Below the pieces are notes generated by a model. That model saw nothing but the letters and a program-made list of their open reading frames with translations, was not told where the DNA came from and made no database searches. Of a stretch of DNA of 56,079 nt, positions 8,228-17,070 are shown piece by piece. The DNA is taken from NCBI GenBank assembly GCA_012523035.1, contig JAAYJH010000033.1, positions 1-56,079 of the forward strand, written 5' to 3'. This stretch comes from Fibrobacter sp. GTDB lineage: Bacteria > Fibrobacterota > Fibrobacteria > Fibrobacterales > Fibrobacteraceae. The position numbers were made by a program, and so were the translations under genes. Each line of letters begins with the position of its first letter. The stretch's first letter is position 1.

Positions 8228-8946
8228 TGACTAGAGTTTTAATTTTAATTTTTATAGCCTCTTCTTGTCTTTTTGCTCAAAGAGTGATTTCTGTTGATGA
8301 ATCTGTGTCCAGAAATCAAGACAAAAGCATTGTCACTGCTATAGCTTTTTCTTTACTGATTCCAGGTTCGGGAGAGTATTATTTAGGAGAAACTTCTTTT
8401 TATAAGCCTTTTTTATGGACCGATTTAGCTTTTTGGTTCACCACTGTAGCGACTTATCAAATGGCAGAAAAACAATTGAGCACCGCACATGCTAAAGCAA
8501 CAAAAAATGCAGGACTTTCTATAAAGCGAAAAGATATTGATTTTTTAAATCTTATAGGAGATTACCGAAGTCGAGGTGGCGTAGCAGGGCAAAATTCAAA
8601 CCCAGATATGAACGAAGATTACAACCAAGCGATGCTACGATCTGGTAAGGCCATAGACGAAGAATATCCAAATACAGCAGAATACAGTTGGGATTGGGGC
8701 TCTAGTGATAATCCTCAAACTACAGAGAACATCAAAAGCTATAAAAAGTCTTTGAAAAATTATCGTTTATTTAAGATTGCTTTTCAAGCGTCGGTGGGGG
8801 TACTCATTTTTGATAGAGTGCTTTCTTCTTTAAATGTGCTTCGAATTTACAAAGCAACTTCCTCTAAGTCCATGGCAAGTCAGTGGAAGCTTGTACCTCT
8901 TTGGTCTCCAGACAGCTATGGGACTTGTCTTTTTTACGAATTTTAA
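8227..8946 (+). CDS. DUF5683-like exported protein, paralogue of the preceding gene
   Basis: A 239-residue product with a signal peptide (LILIFIASSCLFA-Q) and the motif LLIPGSGEYYLGE, equivalent to LVLPGAGQIYVG in its upstream neighbour. A hydrophobic helix (WTDLAFWFTTVATY) and a charged central part follow, then a second helix, FQASVGVLIFDRVLSSLNVLR. The end (CLFYEF) matches the FWEF end of the neighbour. I use ATG 8227, which overlaps the upstream stop; a TTG at 8215 is less likely. The stop codon overlaps the stop of the convergent metalloprotease. The pair probably works together at the envelope, but no function can be assigned. Confidence 0.65.
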   Translation: MTRVLILIFIASSCLFAQRVISVDESVSRNQDKSIVTAIAFSLLIPGSGEYYLGETSFYKPFLWTDLAFWFTTVATYQMAEKQLSTAHAKATKNAGLSIKRKDIDFLNLIGDYRSRGGVAGQNSNPDMNEDYNQAMLRSGKAIDEEYPNTAEYSWDWGSSDNPQTTENIKSYKKSLKNYRLFKIAFQASVGVLIFDRVLSSLNVLRIYKATSSKSMASQWKLVPLWSPDSYGTCLFYEF

Positions 8947-10559
8947 TAAACAATTAAAAAAGCTTTTGTCTTTCCTTGATGATCCACTCTATAATAGTAA
9001 AGCGAAGGGCTTAGCTTTTCTTTGACATCCTTTTCGCTAAGGCAGTGGGTGGAATTATTGGTATTTATTTGCCATACAAGTTGTCCTATTCGATTGCGAA
9101 TTTCTATGGTGTTTTGCTTAGAAAGTCCTGTGAAACAAAGCGAGCCACCTTGCCATGGATTAGGGTAAAGTATGGGCTTTTGTTTTGGTTTTTCTTCTAT
9201 GTTTTTGGACTTTTCTTTTAAAAGACTCAAGATATACACCGCAGAGTCGGATTTTTGAATTTGGTTTTTCCAGTCTTGTTGATTTTGAATAGGAGATACT
9301 GTAGTTTTCTTATCTATATTCCAATACACTAAAGAAATTTCTTCATTGGAGGAAAATAAATCGATGCTCGTGCTTTTGGCATCGATAAAATCAAAGCTCA
9401 AAGCTGGTAATGGAGTGTATTTTTTTTGTCGTATGCGAGGAGTCTCCCAATCAGGTGAGTCTAAATAAAGAGCTTTGTAAGAAGAGCTTCTATTTCCAAT
9501 GTGGAACAAAGATAAAGCAAAATCATGGAATAAAGAGTCTGTATTTTGCTTAGAAAAAGCTGTGCTAAAAGCTTCAATAAAGGAGGCTTTTGGATTTTTA
9601 GAATAAAACTCCCATATTTTTTGATCAAAAGCAGCTCCAAAATTTTGAAACAAATAAAGGTAAAGAATACATGCTCCATAATCTTCTCTTAAAGCACTTA
9701 AAGGAGTCCCAATATTTTCTAAAAAATTAGGGATGTAATTCCAATAGTCATCGATGTCAGGAGCATTCACCTCTTCTACACCCACAGCAGAGGCTTCAAG
9801 CCAAAAGGTAGGCGTAGTTAGAATATTCAAGTATCGAAGTTGTGAAGCGTGGTATAGTTCGTGAAAAGCAGTGATTTGAATGCCTTTATTAGGAAATTCA
9901 GCGTATGAATAGGAATCTTTTGTGTTTTTTAATTCTTCACTAGCATAGGGGTATTTGCAATTTTCACCTTCATTGTTTTGAGTATTCAAAAAAGTGTTCG
10001 AAGTGCTTGGGCTATATTTAAAATCATTGTCGATGAGTATTTGACTCGCTTCTGGGTCTAGTGGATCAGAAGGGTAGGTCAATCCAAAACAACCATGACA
10101 GGCCCCTCCCATCAAATACTGAGTGTCTCTGAGCAAATCAATGTCGATCACTTCAATCGCATAAAGGCCTGATTCATTGTTTTGTTGATAATGGTAGGTT
10201 TTTTTTGTGGCTTTGGGGGCTTTGAGCTTTGCAATTTGAGTATTAAAAGTCCAAGCTTTTTCAAAATAATGCACCAGTGTGTCTAAAAAGTGAGTGGTGG
10301 TGGCGTGAGGGCCTTCTAGGGTGTAATAAAAAATAAAATGTGAACTTTTTAAACTTTTGACTTCGTTATAATAAGATTCTGATGGACAATTTGTCAGTGT
10401 TTTGGCAAGTGTTTTAGAGAAGACAGCTTCTTTTAAATGTTTGGAATGTTCTATGAGTTTTTGGGTGCCACAAGTGTAAGACTTTGCCACTAGGGAACTT
10501 TGTAACACCATAAAAATAATAATACTTGCTTTAGAGACTGTAAATAATCGATGGATCAT
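8943..10559 (-). CDS. Secreted zinc metalloprotease-like protein with a type IX-like C-terminal sorting domain
   Basis: A 538-residue exported protein: a signal peptide in the first 25 residues, then a catalytic-type domain with an HELYH zinc motif at His233-Glu234-x-x-His237. A downstream WLEASAVGVEEV segment could supply the third ligand, as in MXAN_6640-like peptidases. Residues from about 460 look like a type A sorting domain of the type IX secretion system: YPNPW, an IEIRNRIGQLVW strand, then SLYYYRV and GKTKAFLIVY at the very end. Such cargo is cut at the domain and placed on the surface or released. It is the last gene of a minus-strand run, 14 bases after ubiD. Substrate unknown; the protease call rests on the motif. 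Confidence 0.75.
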   Translation of the reverse strand: MIHRLFTVSKASIIIFMVLQSSLVAKSYTCGTQKLIEHSKHLKEAVFSKTLAKTLTNCPSESYYNEVKSLKSSHFIFYYTLEGPHATTTHFLDTLVHYFEKAWTFNTQIAKLKAPKATKKTYHYQQNNESGLYAIEVIDIDLLRDTQYLMGGACHGCFGLTYPSDPLDPEASQILIDNDFKYSPSTSNTFLNTQNNEGENCKYPYASEELKNTKDSYSYAEFPNKGIQITAFHELYHASQLRYLNILTTPTFWLEASAVGVEEVNAPDIDDYWNYIPNFLENIGTPLSALREDYGACILYLYLFQNFGAAFDQKIWEFYSKNPKASFIEAFSTAFSKQNTDSLFHDFALSLFHIGNRSSSYKALYLDSPDWETPRIRQKKYTPLPALSFDFIDAKSTSIDLFSSNEEISLVYWNIDKKTTVSPIQNQQDWKNQIQKSDSAVYILSLLKEKSKNIEEKPKQKPILYPNPWQGGSLCFTGLSKQNTIEIRNRIGQLVWQINTNNSTHCLSEKDVKEKLSPSLYYYRVDHQGKTKAFLIVY

Positions 10560-10573
10560 AAAAAAGTCATCTC

Positions 10574-12382
10574 TTAAAGAGAGAAATTGAATGTGGCGTT
10601 GGCTAATTTTTCTTTGGCTTTTGCTTCTATTATAGGGTTTTCAATCAATGCTTCTTGGTGGTGTTTTTTACTCCTGGCATCGACTACCAGGGGGGCTTCA
10701 CATGCATAGTGTTTTTGGTGAATTTTGGAGTGGATTCCATAAACATCTTGTGCTGGATCAGAGCGAGTGAAAGTGACCCACAACCAATTGTCTAAGTTTT
10801 TAGAGGCAAAAACAGCGTCATCGACAAGACTAATCCACGGGTAAAGCTCTCTGTGTTCCCAGGTAGATAAAGATTCCAGAAATAAATCCATTGAAGCGTC
10901 TTGACTTGCTGTGACACATAGCACTCCAGGCATCACCCAGTAAGCTTTTGAAAAATCTTCTATAAGAGGAAAATCTTCTAAAAACTCTCCTTTTCCAAGT
11001 TGTCTTTTGACTTTACCGGCTGCAGCGAGTACTAGTTTGGAGCCGTGGTTTAGAGAAGTCCCTGTGTAATCCAAAGTATCGATGGTGGTAGAAGTTTGAA
11101 AGTGCAAATCCCTAGAAAAATCGATTCGAGATAAACAATGTTCAAAAAAAGAAGCAATTTTAGAAGTACTGAGTTGAGAGTCATCTTGAATTGCTGCTAT
11201 CCATAAATATTTAGCCAGAGCTGCTTGATTAAAACCTAAAATAGCATTGGCAATTTTTAAGAGTTGCATAGGTTCTCGAGCCTCGTATGGTAAAAAAGAC
11301 TCGTTCCCTATAGCTAAAAGCAAGGGGTGGACTCCTGCGGCATCTACAGCATGCATTTCTATTAGATTGGCTACAGATGCTGGGACCATAGGTGCCGTGA
11401 TTTGATGGATCAAGGCTCCAAACTGTGTGTCTTCTTGAGGAGGCCTTCCTACCACAGTAAAAGGATATATGGCGTTCTTTCGATGAAAGACTTTGTGTAT
11501 TTTAATGAAAGGAAAAGGATGTTTCCCAGAGTAATAGCCCAAATGGTCTCCAAAGGGGCCTTCTTCTTTTAAATGAGGGTCTATTTCTCCTAATATGCAA
11601 AAATCTGCCTCCGAAGAGATTATCCAGTCTTTATATTTAGAATATCGAAAGGCACGACCATTCAATAGTCCGGCCATGAACAATTCAGAAAGATTTTCTG
11701 GCATGGGCATCACAGCTGCGACTGTATGGGCGGGTGGGCCACCTATAAAAATACTCACTTTGAGTGGTTTATTGAGCTGGATGGCCTTTTCATGGTGTTT
11801 TGCTATATCTCTGTTGATTTGATAGTGCAGTCCACACTCTTGGTCTTTTTCATAGTCATTCCCTGTGATTTGAATACGATACATCCCTATGTTGGTCTTG
11901 AGTATAGAAGGAGTGTCTGGTGAAAGACTACACACTTGTGGCAAGGTTATAAAAGCACCTCCGTCTTTGGGCCAGGAATGCAAAAGAGGGATATCAGTTA
12001 AGCGGCATTCTTTAAATAGCACGGGATTAAAAAGACTGAATCTAGGTAGAGCGTGTAAAGCTGCAAAAGGCAAACGAAAGAGACTAGATGGTTTTTTGAG
12101 ACTTTGAAGGGGATTTGATTTAAAGTCAATAGCGTGCTTTAGTAATTTAAGTTTTTTTTTGAATAATATTTGAATTCTTTCTTCGCTTCCAAATAAGTTG
12201 CACACCGCTCTAAAAGGTGAGCCTTTTACATTTTCAAAAAGAATGGCGGGGGATTTCTGAGCGTATGCTTGCCTGGCAATTGCTGCCATTTCTAAATAGG
12301 GGTCCACTTCTTCTTGAATGGATATTAAAAGATTATTTTTCTTTAATTCTTTAAGGGCATCTTCCAAAGAACGATAAGGCAT
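10574..12382 (-). CDS. ubiD: UbiD-family decarboxylase, probably in quinone biosynthesis
   Basis: A prenylated-FMN-dependent aromatic acid decarboxylase. The 602-residue length fits the long UbiD homologues of Bacteroidota and similar phyla. Recognisable blocks are YRIQITGND, HYQINRDIAKHH (the N-R pair used for prFMN binding), the IFIGGPPAHTVAAVMPMPE segment, and EEGPFGDHLGYYSGKHPFP with the acidic active-site residues. It probably decarboxylates a menaquinone intermediate (futalosine-type pathway) rather than a ubiquinone precursor, because the SDH/FRD here is of the menaquinone-using kind; this is inference. UbiX, which makes prFMN, is not in the window. There is no clear ribosome site; the start lies 14 bases after the SRPBCC stop, so coupled translation is likely. 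Confidence 0.88.
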   Translation of the reverse strand: MPYRSLEDALKELKKNNLLISIQEEVDPYLEMAAIARQAYAQKSPAILFENVKGSPFRAVCNLFGSEERIQILFKKKLKLLKHAIDFKSNPLQSLKKPSSLFRLPFAALHALPRFSLFNPVLFKECRLTDIPLLHSWPKDGGAFITLPQVCSLSPDTPSILKTNIGMYRIQITGNDYEKDQECGLHYQINRDIAKHHEKAIQLNKPLKVSIFIGGPPAHTVAAVMPMPENLSELFMAGLLNGRAFRYSKYKDWIISSEADFCILGEIDPHLKEEGPFGDHLGYYSGKHPFPFIKIHKVFHRKNAIYPFTVVGRPPQEDTQFGALIHQITAPMVPASVANLIEMHAVDAAGVHPLLLAIGNESFLPYEAREPMQLLKIANAILGFNQAALAKYLWIAAIQDDSQLSTSKIASFFEHCLSRIDFSRDLHFQTSTTIDTLDYTGTSLNHGSKLVLAAAGKVKRQLGKGEFLEDFPLIEDFSKAYWVMPGVLCVTASQDASMDLFLESLSTWEHRELYPWISLVDDAVFASKNLDNWLWVTFTRSDPAQDVYGIHSKIHQKHYACEAPLVVDARSKKHHQEALIENPIIEAKAKEKLANATFNFSL

Positions 12383-12396
12383 TTTGATTTAGTAAC

Positions 12397-12882
12397 TCAA
12401 CCGGCAGACATGCCACCTAAGGAGTCTAGTGCTTGAAAAGACTTTGTGTTTTTTGCTGTTTCGTATTTCAAAAGAGCATCTAGTGTTTGTTGTCGCTCTT
12501 GGAGAGCATAACAAATTTTAGCTTTTTGTATTTCTAAAAGAAAGTGTTCGGACTCTCCTTGAAATGAAAGCTCTTCAATGCAAATTGAAACTCCGTCTTC
12601 GTTTTCAAAGTGGTGCTTTGCATTAAAGCCTCTAAAAGGTCCTTTAAGTAAACGAGTTTGAATCAAAGAACCTTTGACAGATGAAATACTAGCAGACCAA
12701 GAAATTCGATTAAAACCAGAAATTAAGTGATAAAAAACAGTAGAGCCAGCCACCAAATTTTCGGGAGCATGGTAGTGTATTAAGTTTTGAGAAGCCTCTA
12801 AACGAATAGGGGGTGTTCGAAGCAATTGAATGATTGCATCTGTGGGGTGTTCTAACCATGATGTTTGTGTTAAAGTGACCAT
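12397..12882 (-). CDS. SRPBCC (START-like) ligand-binding family protein
   Basis: A 161-residue soluble protein whose middle follows the SRPBCC pattern of the cyclase/dehydrase-like group: AGSTVFYHL, ISWSASISSVKGSLIQTRLLKGPFRGFNAKHHFENEDG. This is the phrase in which such proteins switch between strands around the hydrophobic pocket. These folds bind hydrophobic ligands or act as coenzyme-Q-binding chaperones. Its position immediately before ubiD suggests a partner in handling a quinone precursor, which is inference. The C-terminus ends in a Gly/Ser-rich tail. Confidence 0.65.
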   Translation of the reverse strand: MVTLTQTSWLEHPTDAIIQLLRTPPIRLEASQNLIHYHAPENLVAGSTVFYHLISGFNRISWSASISSVKGSLIQTRLLKGPFRGFNAKHHFENEDGVSICIEELSFQGESEHFLLEIQKAKICYALQERQQTLDALLKYETAKNTKSFQALDSLGGMSAG

Positions 12883-12964
12883 ATATAGTATAAAGATACC
12901 TTTATAAATACAAATTGTCCACTAGTTTTAATGAGAATCAAAAAATTAAAAGTGGATTTAATGC

Positions 12965-13267
12965 TTATATTTCATAATCGACAACACTTCGACTGCTCAC
13001 CACTTCTTTAATAAAATCCCCAACTTTAATGTGTTCAGGGTGTTTTTGATAGTTATTCAAATCCTCTATGCTTTTGAATTGGGAAAAGAGTGCGACATCC
13101 CATGCTGCAGCAGATCTATTAAAATCAATGCCTGCTTCCATTTTTACAATCCCAGGGACTTTATTTATTAAGTCATTGAGCATTTCTACCATTTGGGTGC
13201 CGTTTTCGATAGCATCTTTACCCACAGCTTTTTCTTTGAGTTTCCAAAAAACAATGTGATTAATCAT
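12965..13267 (-). CDS. Dabb (stress-responsive alpha/beta-barrel) domain protein
   Basis: A 100-residue single-domain protein with the standard Dabb opening (MINHIVFWKLKE), a central VPGIVKMEAGIDF strand, then WDVALFSQFKSIEDLNNYQKHPEHIKVGDFIKEV ending in SVVDYE. Dabb proteins form dimeric ferredoxin-like barrels; most bacterial ones have no known substrate. The start overlaps the end of the upstream GT4 gene by eight bases, so it belongs to the same operon. Family identity is secure, role unknown. Confidence 0.88.
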   Translation of the reverse strand: MINHIVFWKLKEKAVGKDAIENGTQMVEMLNDLINKVPGIVKMEAGIDFNRSAAAWDVALFSQFKSIEDLNNYQKHPEHIKVGDFIKEVVSSRSVVDYEI

Positions 13268-14432
13268 ATTTTCCTCGATTAGAATATAAATGGAGTTGAG
13301 TTGTAAAACAATGTTCCCAAGTGAAGCTTTCTGCGTATCGTCTAGCTTCCTTTTTTTCTTCTTTTAAGTCTAGATTACAGATGTGTTCGATTAAATCGGC
13401 CAGAGCTTCTGCAGAATAGTCTTTTAAAATAAAACCTGTTTTTGAATGTGTAGCGTGTTCTTTAGCGGCGCCTGCATTTGCTGCAATGAGGATATTTCCA
13501 GATGCCATGCTTTCTAATATTGAAAGTCCAAAGGTTTCAAATCGTGATAAAGCTATCCCTATATCTGCACTTGCATAATAACGAGCCATTTCTTCTTTTG
13601 AATGTATAAAACCTAAAAAATGCAAATGTTTGTGTTTTTTGATTGCGTTTTGTATTAAAAATTGTCGGGGACCAGCTCCAGAAAAAACAATTGCAGGCAA
13701 TATCACTGATCGTTTACTTAAAATCGAATAGGCATTTAGTAATAAATCTAAGCCTTTTTCTTTACTGAACCGGTGCGGAAAAAAGATGATTTTTCTCTCT
13801 TCTACACCAGATTTTAATTTTTTGACTAAGTCCTCGTCTCGTTTAGATGGATTGAAGCTTTGGATATCGCAACCAAGGGGAATTCTAGCTGAATTTTGAA
13901 AGTATTGCTGGAGTCTTTTTAAAACTTCAAAAGAGGAAGCCTGAATATTATGATAAGCTTTATATTGGTATTTTGCATATGAAAATGCCAGTTCTTTAAG
14001 TAGAGATGCCAAATGTCTTCCCAAAAATGGCCTCAAAGGTCTTTCGATATAAGCCAAAGGGAAATCTGCATGCCAAAAAGCAAAAAGCTTTGCATTTGGA
14101 GAGTGTTTTTTTGCGAGTCTAGCAATAAATTTTGGTAAAAAATAAGGAGAACCGACCTCGATTATATCGGGGTTGTATTTTTTTAGATAAGGGACAACTT
14201 GGGATTTTTTCCAAATAAAACGATAACCTTTGTGGAAAGGAAACTCAAAAGCTTTGACATGCTCAATGATTACAGTTTCAGAAATCACTTCTGTATAAGT
14301 TTGACTGTCGTTCATTATAAAAACCAACTTTTCTAGGTTTCGATTTTTATAGAATTTCAATCGTTCTAAATGATATCGTCGAACGCCACCACCCGATGGA
14401 CTCCAAAAATTATTAAAATCAAGAATCAGCAT
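13260..14432 (-). CDS. Family 4 glycosyltransferase
   Basis: A 390-residue GT-B fold enzyme that should transfer a sugar from a nucleotide-sugar to a lipid or polysaccharide acceptor at the cytoplasmic face. The N-terminal domain has the glycine-rich acceptor loop SPSGGGVRRYH and the DIIEVGSPYFLP segment. The C-terminal donor domain begins near IIFFPHRFSKEKGLDLLLNA and carries the EX7E signature in ETFGLSILESMASG. The sequence resembles alpha-mannosyl or glucosyl GT4 enzymes, but donor and acceptor cannot be stated. Stop and start overlap on both sides (primase-like gene upstream, Dabb downstream), showing a tightly packed operon. Confidence 0.88.
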   Translation of the reverse strand: MLILDFNNFWSPSGGGVRRYHLERLKFYKNRNLEKLVFIMNDSQTYTEVISETVIIEHVKAFEFPFHKGYRFIWKKSQVVPYLKKYNPDIIEVGSPYFLPKFIARLAKKHSPNAKLFAFWHADFPLAYIERPLRPFLGRHLASLLKELAFSYAKYQYKAYHNIQASSFEVLKRLQQYFQNSARIPLGCDIQSFNPSKRDEDLVKKLKSGVEERKIIFFPHRFSKEKGLDLLLNAYSILSKRSVILPAIVFSGAGPRQFLIQNAIKKHKHLHFLGFIHSKEEMARYYASADIGIALSRFETFGLSILESMASGNILIAANAGAAKEHATHSKTGFILKDYSAEALADLIEHICNLDLKEEKKEARRYAESFTWEHCFTTQLHLYSNRGKYD

Positions 14433-16309
14433 TAGGATTCTTTCATTAGAAGTGAAGTAGAGTCTAGTTGGATGGTCCCGTGGTATATTTTTTTGGCCAG
14501 ATTTTTAGAGTCCACAGTTAGAAATAATTCATCTTCTTTGGCTTCTATTCGGTAATTGGCTTCTGAGTCTTTGATATAAGGATTAGATTCTAAAAGACTG
14601 GGTGTGTTTACTTGGTGGTTTCCTCCCAAAAAAACAGGAATATCTAAAGATTTATAAATATCTAACAGAACAGTAGAACGGCGTTCGTGGATGTCAAAAA
14701 TTTCAGACCTATTACTCACTCTTAACTGGTCTATTCCGTCGATAATCAATATTAAATCTGGGCTTTCTTTAAGCATTTCTTTTAAAGTTTGAAGCATCTC
14801 TATATTCTCAAAGCTCAAGTGATCTTCCCAGATTTCTAAGCGGTTTTCTTTCACAAAATGAAGGAGTTTTTTTGTAGCTTCGAGTCGTTTTTGATTGGCT
14901 TCTTCGCATTCGCTTTGTTTTCGAACTTCTAGAATAGACTCTCCAGTGAGTAAAGAAATAATTTGGTCAAATATAATTCGTCTTGGTTTTTTTAAATTAA
15001 TGTATATGACTTTGAGCTCTGTATTAGTGATGACTAAATCCAGAGCAAGATTTATTAAAAATATGGAACTTAAACTCATGGGCTGTGATGAGACAAAAAA
15101 GAGACCAGGTTGAACACCATCTAAAGCCATGCTTAACTTAGAAAATTGGGTCAAGGAGTAGCCTACGGGAGTGTCGGGCGAGCAAAACATAGAAACATCG
15201 AAGTTTTCTTTGATATCTTGCAACATAACAGAACGACGATGTGTGTGGATAGTGTCCTCTTGAGTGTTTTGCAATAAATCTATGAAATAATCTGCCCCTT
15301 TTTCACGAAGGAGTTCATCTAGATTTTGCCCTTCTGGCAATAAGATGGACTTAAATTTTAAATTCAAAGAAGTAGCTAATTTTAGATAGCTTTGAATTAA
15401 AAAAGCCTGTTCTTTTCGATTTTTGGTTCGTCTTAAAACAACAGTGATTGATTCTGCACCGCAAGCTTTTAATTTATAGAGATGGCTTTTATTGAATTCT
15501 TGATAAATTGTAGAAACTACACCCGAAATGCCTGCTAAATCTGCTGTGAGGGTATCAAAAAAACCTTCGACTATAATAGGGTGTTCATTTCTGCTTTGCA
15601 TGTTAAAAGGTATATCTAAGGGACCTGATGCATAAGAAATATAAGGTTCAGATGGGTTTGCCTCTAAACTACGCCCATAAACTGCATGAATGATTCCTTT
15701 CGCGTTTCGTGCAGGAATGGTGACCCTTGCTTCACAAGATGCTTCTAAGTTATCAAGATGACAACTGATTTGATGGCGCTCTATTCCAGAGAGAGCACAG
15801 TAACTCACAAAAGGTTCAAAATCACCAGAATAATAGCCTAAACCATAAAGTTGGGCTTGGGCTATGCTCCAACCTCTGGACTCTAAAAAATCAGATAGGC
15901 TTTTGCTTTTATAAGCAGCCCAATGGCAATAACTCACAAAAAGTTCTAAAACTTTAGACTTCTCACCACCCATTTCTTTGATCCAAGGGTGTTCATTTTG
16001 GAGCTCATCGGGAGCTTTTGTTTCTTGAGCACCAAAAAAATCATAAGCTTGGAGTCGAGCTTCTTTTTCATCTAGCCCATTAAAACGATTCCTCATGACA
16101 AACTCTATTAGATTTCCTTCGCTACCACATTGCAAACAACGATAACGCCAGTAACCCAAGGAATCATAAAAAAACATGGAGTTTTCTTCTGGAGCATGGA
16201 ATGGACAAGCTGCAATTAAATTTCGTCCCCATTGGGTATAAGGTATTCCTAATTGTCTAGGGTGTGTTTTGAGTTTTTTTGACAAAGAAGTCTCGTTTTC
16301 TAATAACAT
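14432..16309 (-). CDS. Degenerate primase-helicase-like fusion (CHC2 zinc finger, TOPRIM, DnaB-like)
   Basis: A 625-residue protein with the layout of a phage T7 gp4/Twinkle-type primase-helicase. Residues 30-75 are a CHC2 zinc ribbon with Cys35, His38, Cys58 and Cys61. Residues 195-235 match the DnaG block before TOPRIM (GIIHAVYGRSLEAN...YISYASGP). TOPRIM follows with Glu248 and Asp252 in VEGFFD, but the DxD metal site (expected near 291-297) reads VLRRTKN. The C-terminal part is DnaB-like: LDGVQPGLFFVSSQP where the P-loop should be, with no GKT/GKS, while the Walker B-like LILIIDGIDQL and DIPVFLGGNHQ sensor are recognisable. It therefore probably binds nucleic acid or a partner without acting as a primase or helicase. 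AGAGGA precedes the ATG. It is the first gene of its operon and lies divergent from ruvC. Confidence 0.78.
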   Translation of the reverse strand: MLLENETSLSKKLKTHPRQLGIPYTQWGRNLIAACPFHAPEENSMFFYDSLGYWRYRCLQCGSEGNLIEFVMRNRFNGLDEKEARLQAYDFFGAQETKAPDELQNEHPWIKEMGGEKSKVLELFVSYCHWAAYKSKSLSDFLESRGWSIAQAQLYGLGYYSGDFEPFVSYCALSGIERHQISCHLDNLEASCEARVTIPARNAKGIIHAVYGRSLEANPSEPYISYASGPLDIPFNMQSRNEHPIIVEGFFDTLTADLAGISGVVSTIYQEFNKSHLYKLKACGAESITVVLRRTKNRKEQAFLIQSYLKLATSLNLKFKSILLPEGQNLDELLREKGADYFIDLLQNTQEDTIHTHRRSVMLQDIKENFDVSMFCSPDTPVGYSLTQFSKLSMALDGVQPGLFFVSSQPMSLSSIFLINLALDLVITNTELKVIYINLKKPRRIIFDQIISLLTGESILEVRKQSECEEANQKRLEATKKLLHFVKENRLEIWEDHLSFENIEMLQTLKEMLKESPDLILIIDGIDQLRVSNRSEIFDIHERRSTVLLDIYKSLDIPVFLGGNHQVNTPSLLESNPYIKDSEANYRIEAKEDELFLTVDSKNLAKKIYHGTIQLDSTSLLMKES

Positions 16310-16515
16310 GAAATTCCTCTTAAAGGAGCCTAAATTTAAAAGATCTAGTTTGAAATAGATGTAAATTCAATAAAACATAATAAGAGCACCTTTTAAAAAT
16401 TTAATAAAGAAAATTAAAAAAAGAGCTATAATGAATTGTTTTTTGCTATATATAAAACTATTAATATTGGAATTTAAGCTTAAAGTGTTTTTGCTTTTGA
16501 TTTGAAGAGAAAAAA

Positions 16516-17070
16516 ATGATTGTTTTAGGAATAGACCCCGGATCTAGAACTACTGGATATGCATTTTTAAAAATAAATGTATCTCCAATTCAAGTGCTAG
16601 AATATGGGGTGATCAAAGCAAATCTACAAAAAACAGCTGAATATCGAATTTTAGACATTGTTTCTGATTTAGAGCTATTAATAAAAAAATACAAGCCCAA
16701 CGCATTGAGTATGGAAGGGATTTTTTACGCCAAAAATGTAAAGACTGCTTTATTATTAGGGCATATTCGAGGAGCAATCTTGTTGACTTGTCTTAAACAA
16801 GGAATGTCTTATCACGAGTATAGCCCTAAATCGGTTAAATTGGCCGTCACTGGTAGAGGTGGGGCTAGCAAAGAGAGTGTAGCCCATATGATTCAAGCTC
16901 ATTTGCAGTTGAAGGAAATTTCAGGTCTTTTAGATGCCTCGGATGCTCTGGCTATAGCATGGACACATGCAAATCCTATCACAGAAATTTTAAAAACAAA
17001 TTCTCCCAAAAAAAATAACAAACAAGAGTGGAAAAAGCTATTATTGAACGCAGGTATTAAAGATGTCTAA
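16516..17070 (+). CDS. ruvC: Holliday junction resolvase RuvC
   Basis: An endonuclease that cuts Holliday junctions during recombination repair, with RuvAB, which is not encoded here. The RNase H-like fold is evident from LGIDPGSRTTGYA. All four acidic catalytic residues are present: Asp7, Glu67 (SMEGIFYAKN), Asp140 and Asp143 (LLDASDALAIAW), matching D7/E66/D138/D141 of E. coli RuvC. The 184-residue length is normal. A TATAAT lies near 16427-16432. The C-terminal end overlaps the start of the M15 peptidase gene by eight bases, so the two are co-translated. GAAGAGA precedes the ATG. Confidence 0.95.
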   Translation: MIVLGIDPGSRTTGYAFLKINVSPIQVLEYGVIKANLQKTAEYRILDIVSDLELLIKKYKPNALSMEGIFYAKNVKTALLLGHIRGAILLTCLKQGMSYHEYSPKSVKLAVTGRGGASKESVAHMIQAHLQLKEISGLLDASDALAIAWTHANPITEILKTNSPKKNNKQEWKKLLLNAGIKDV

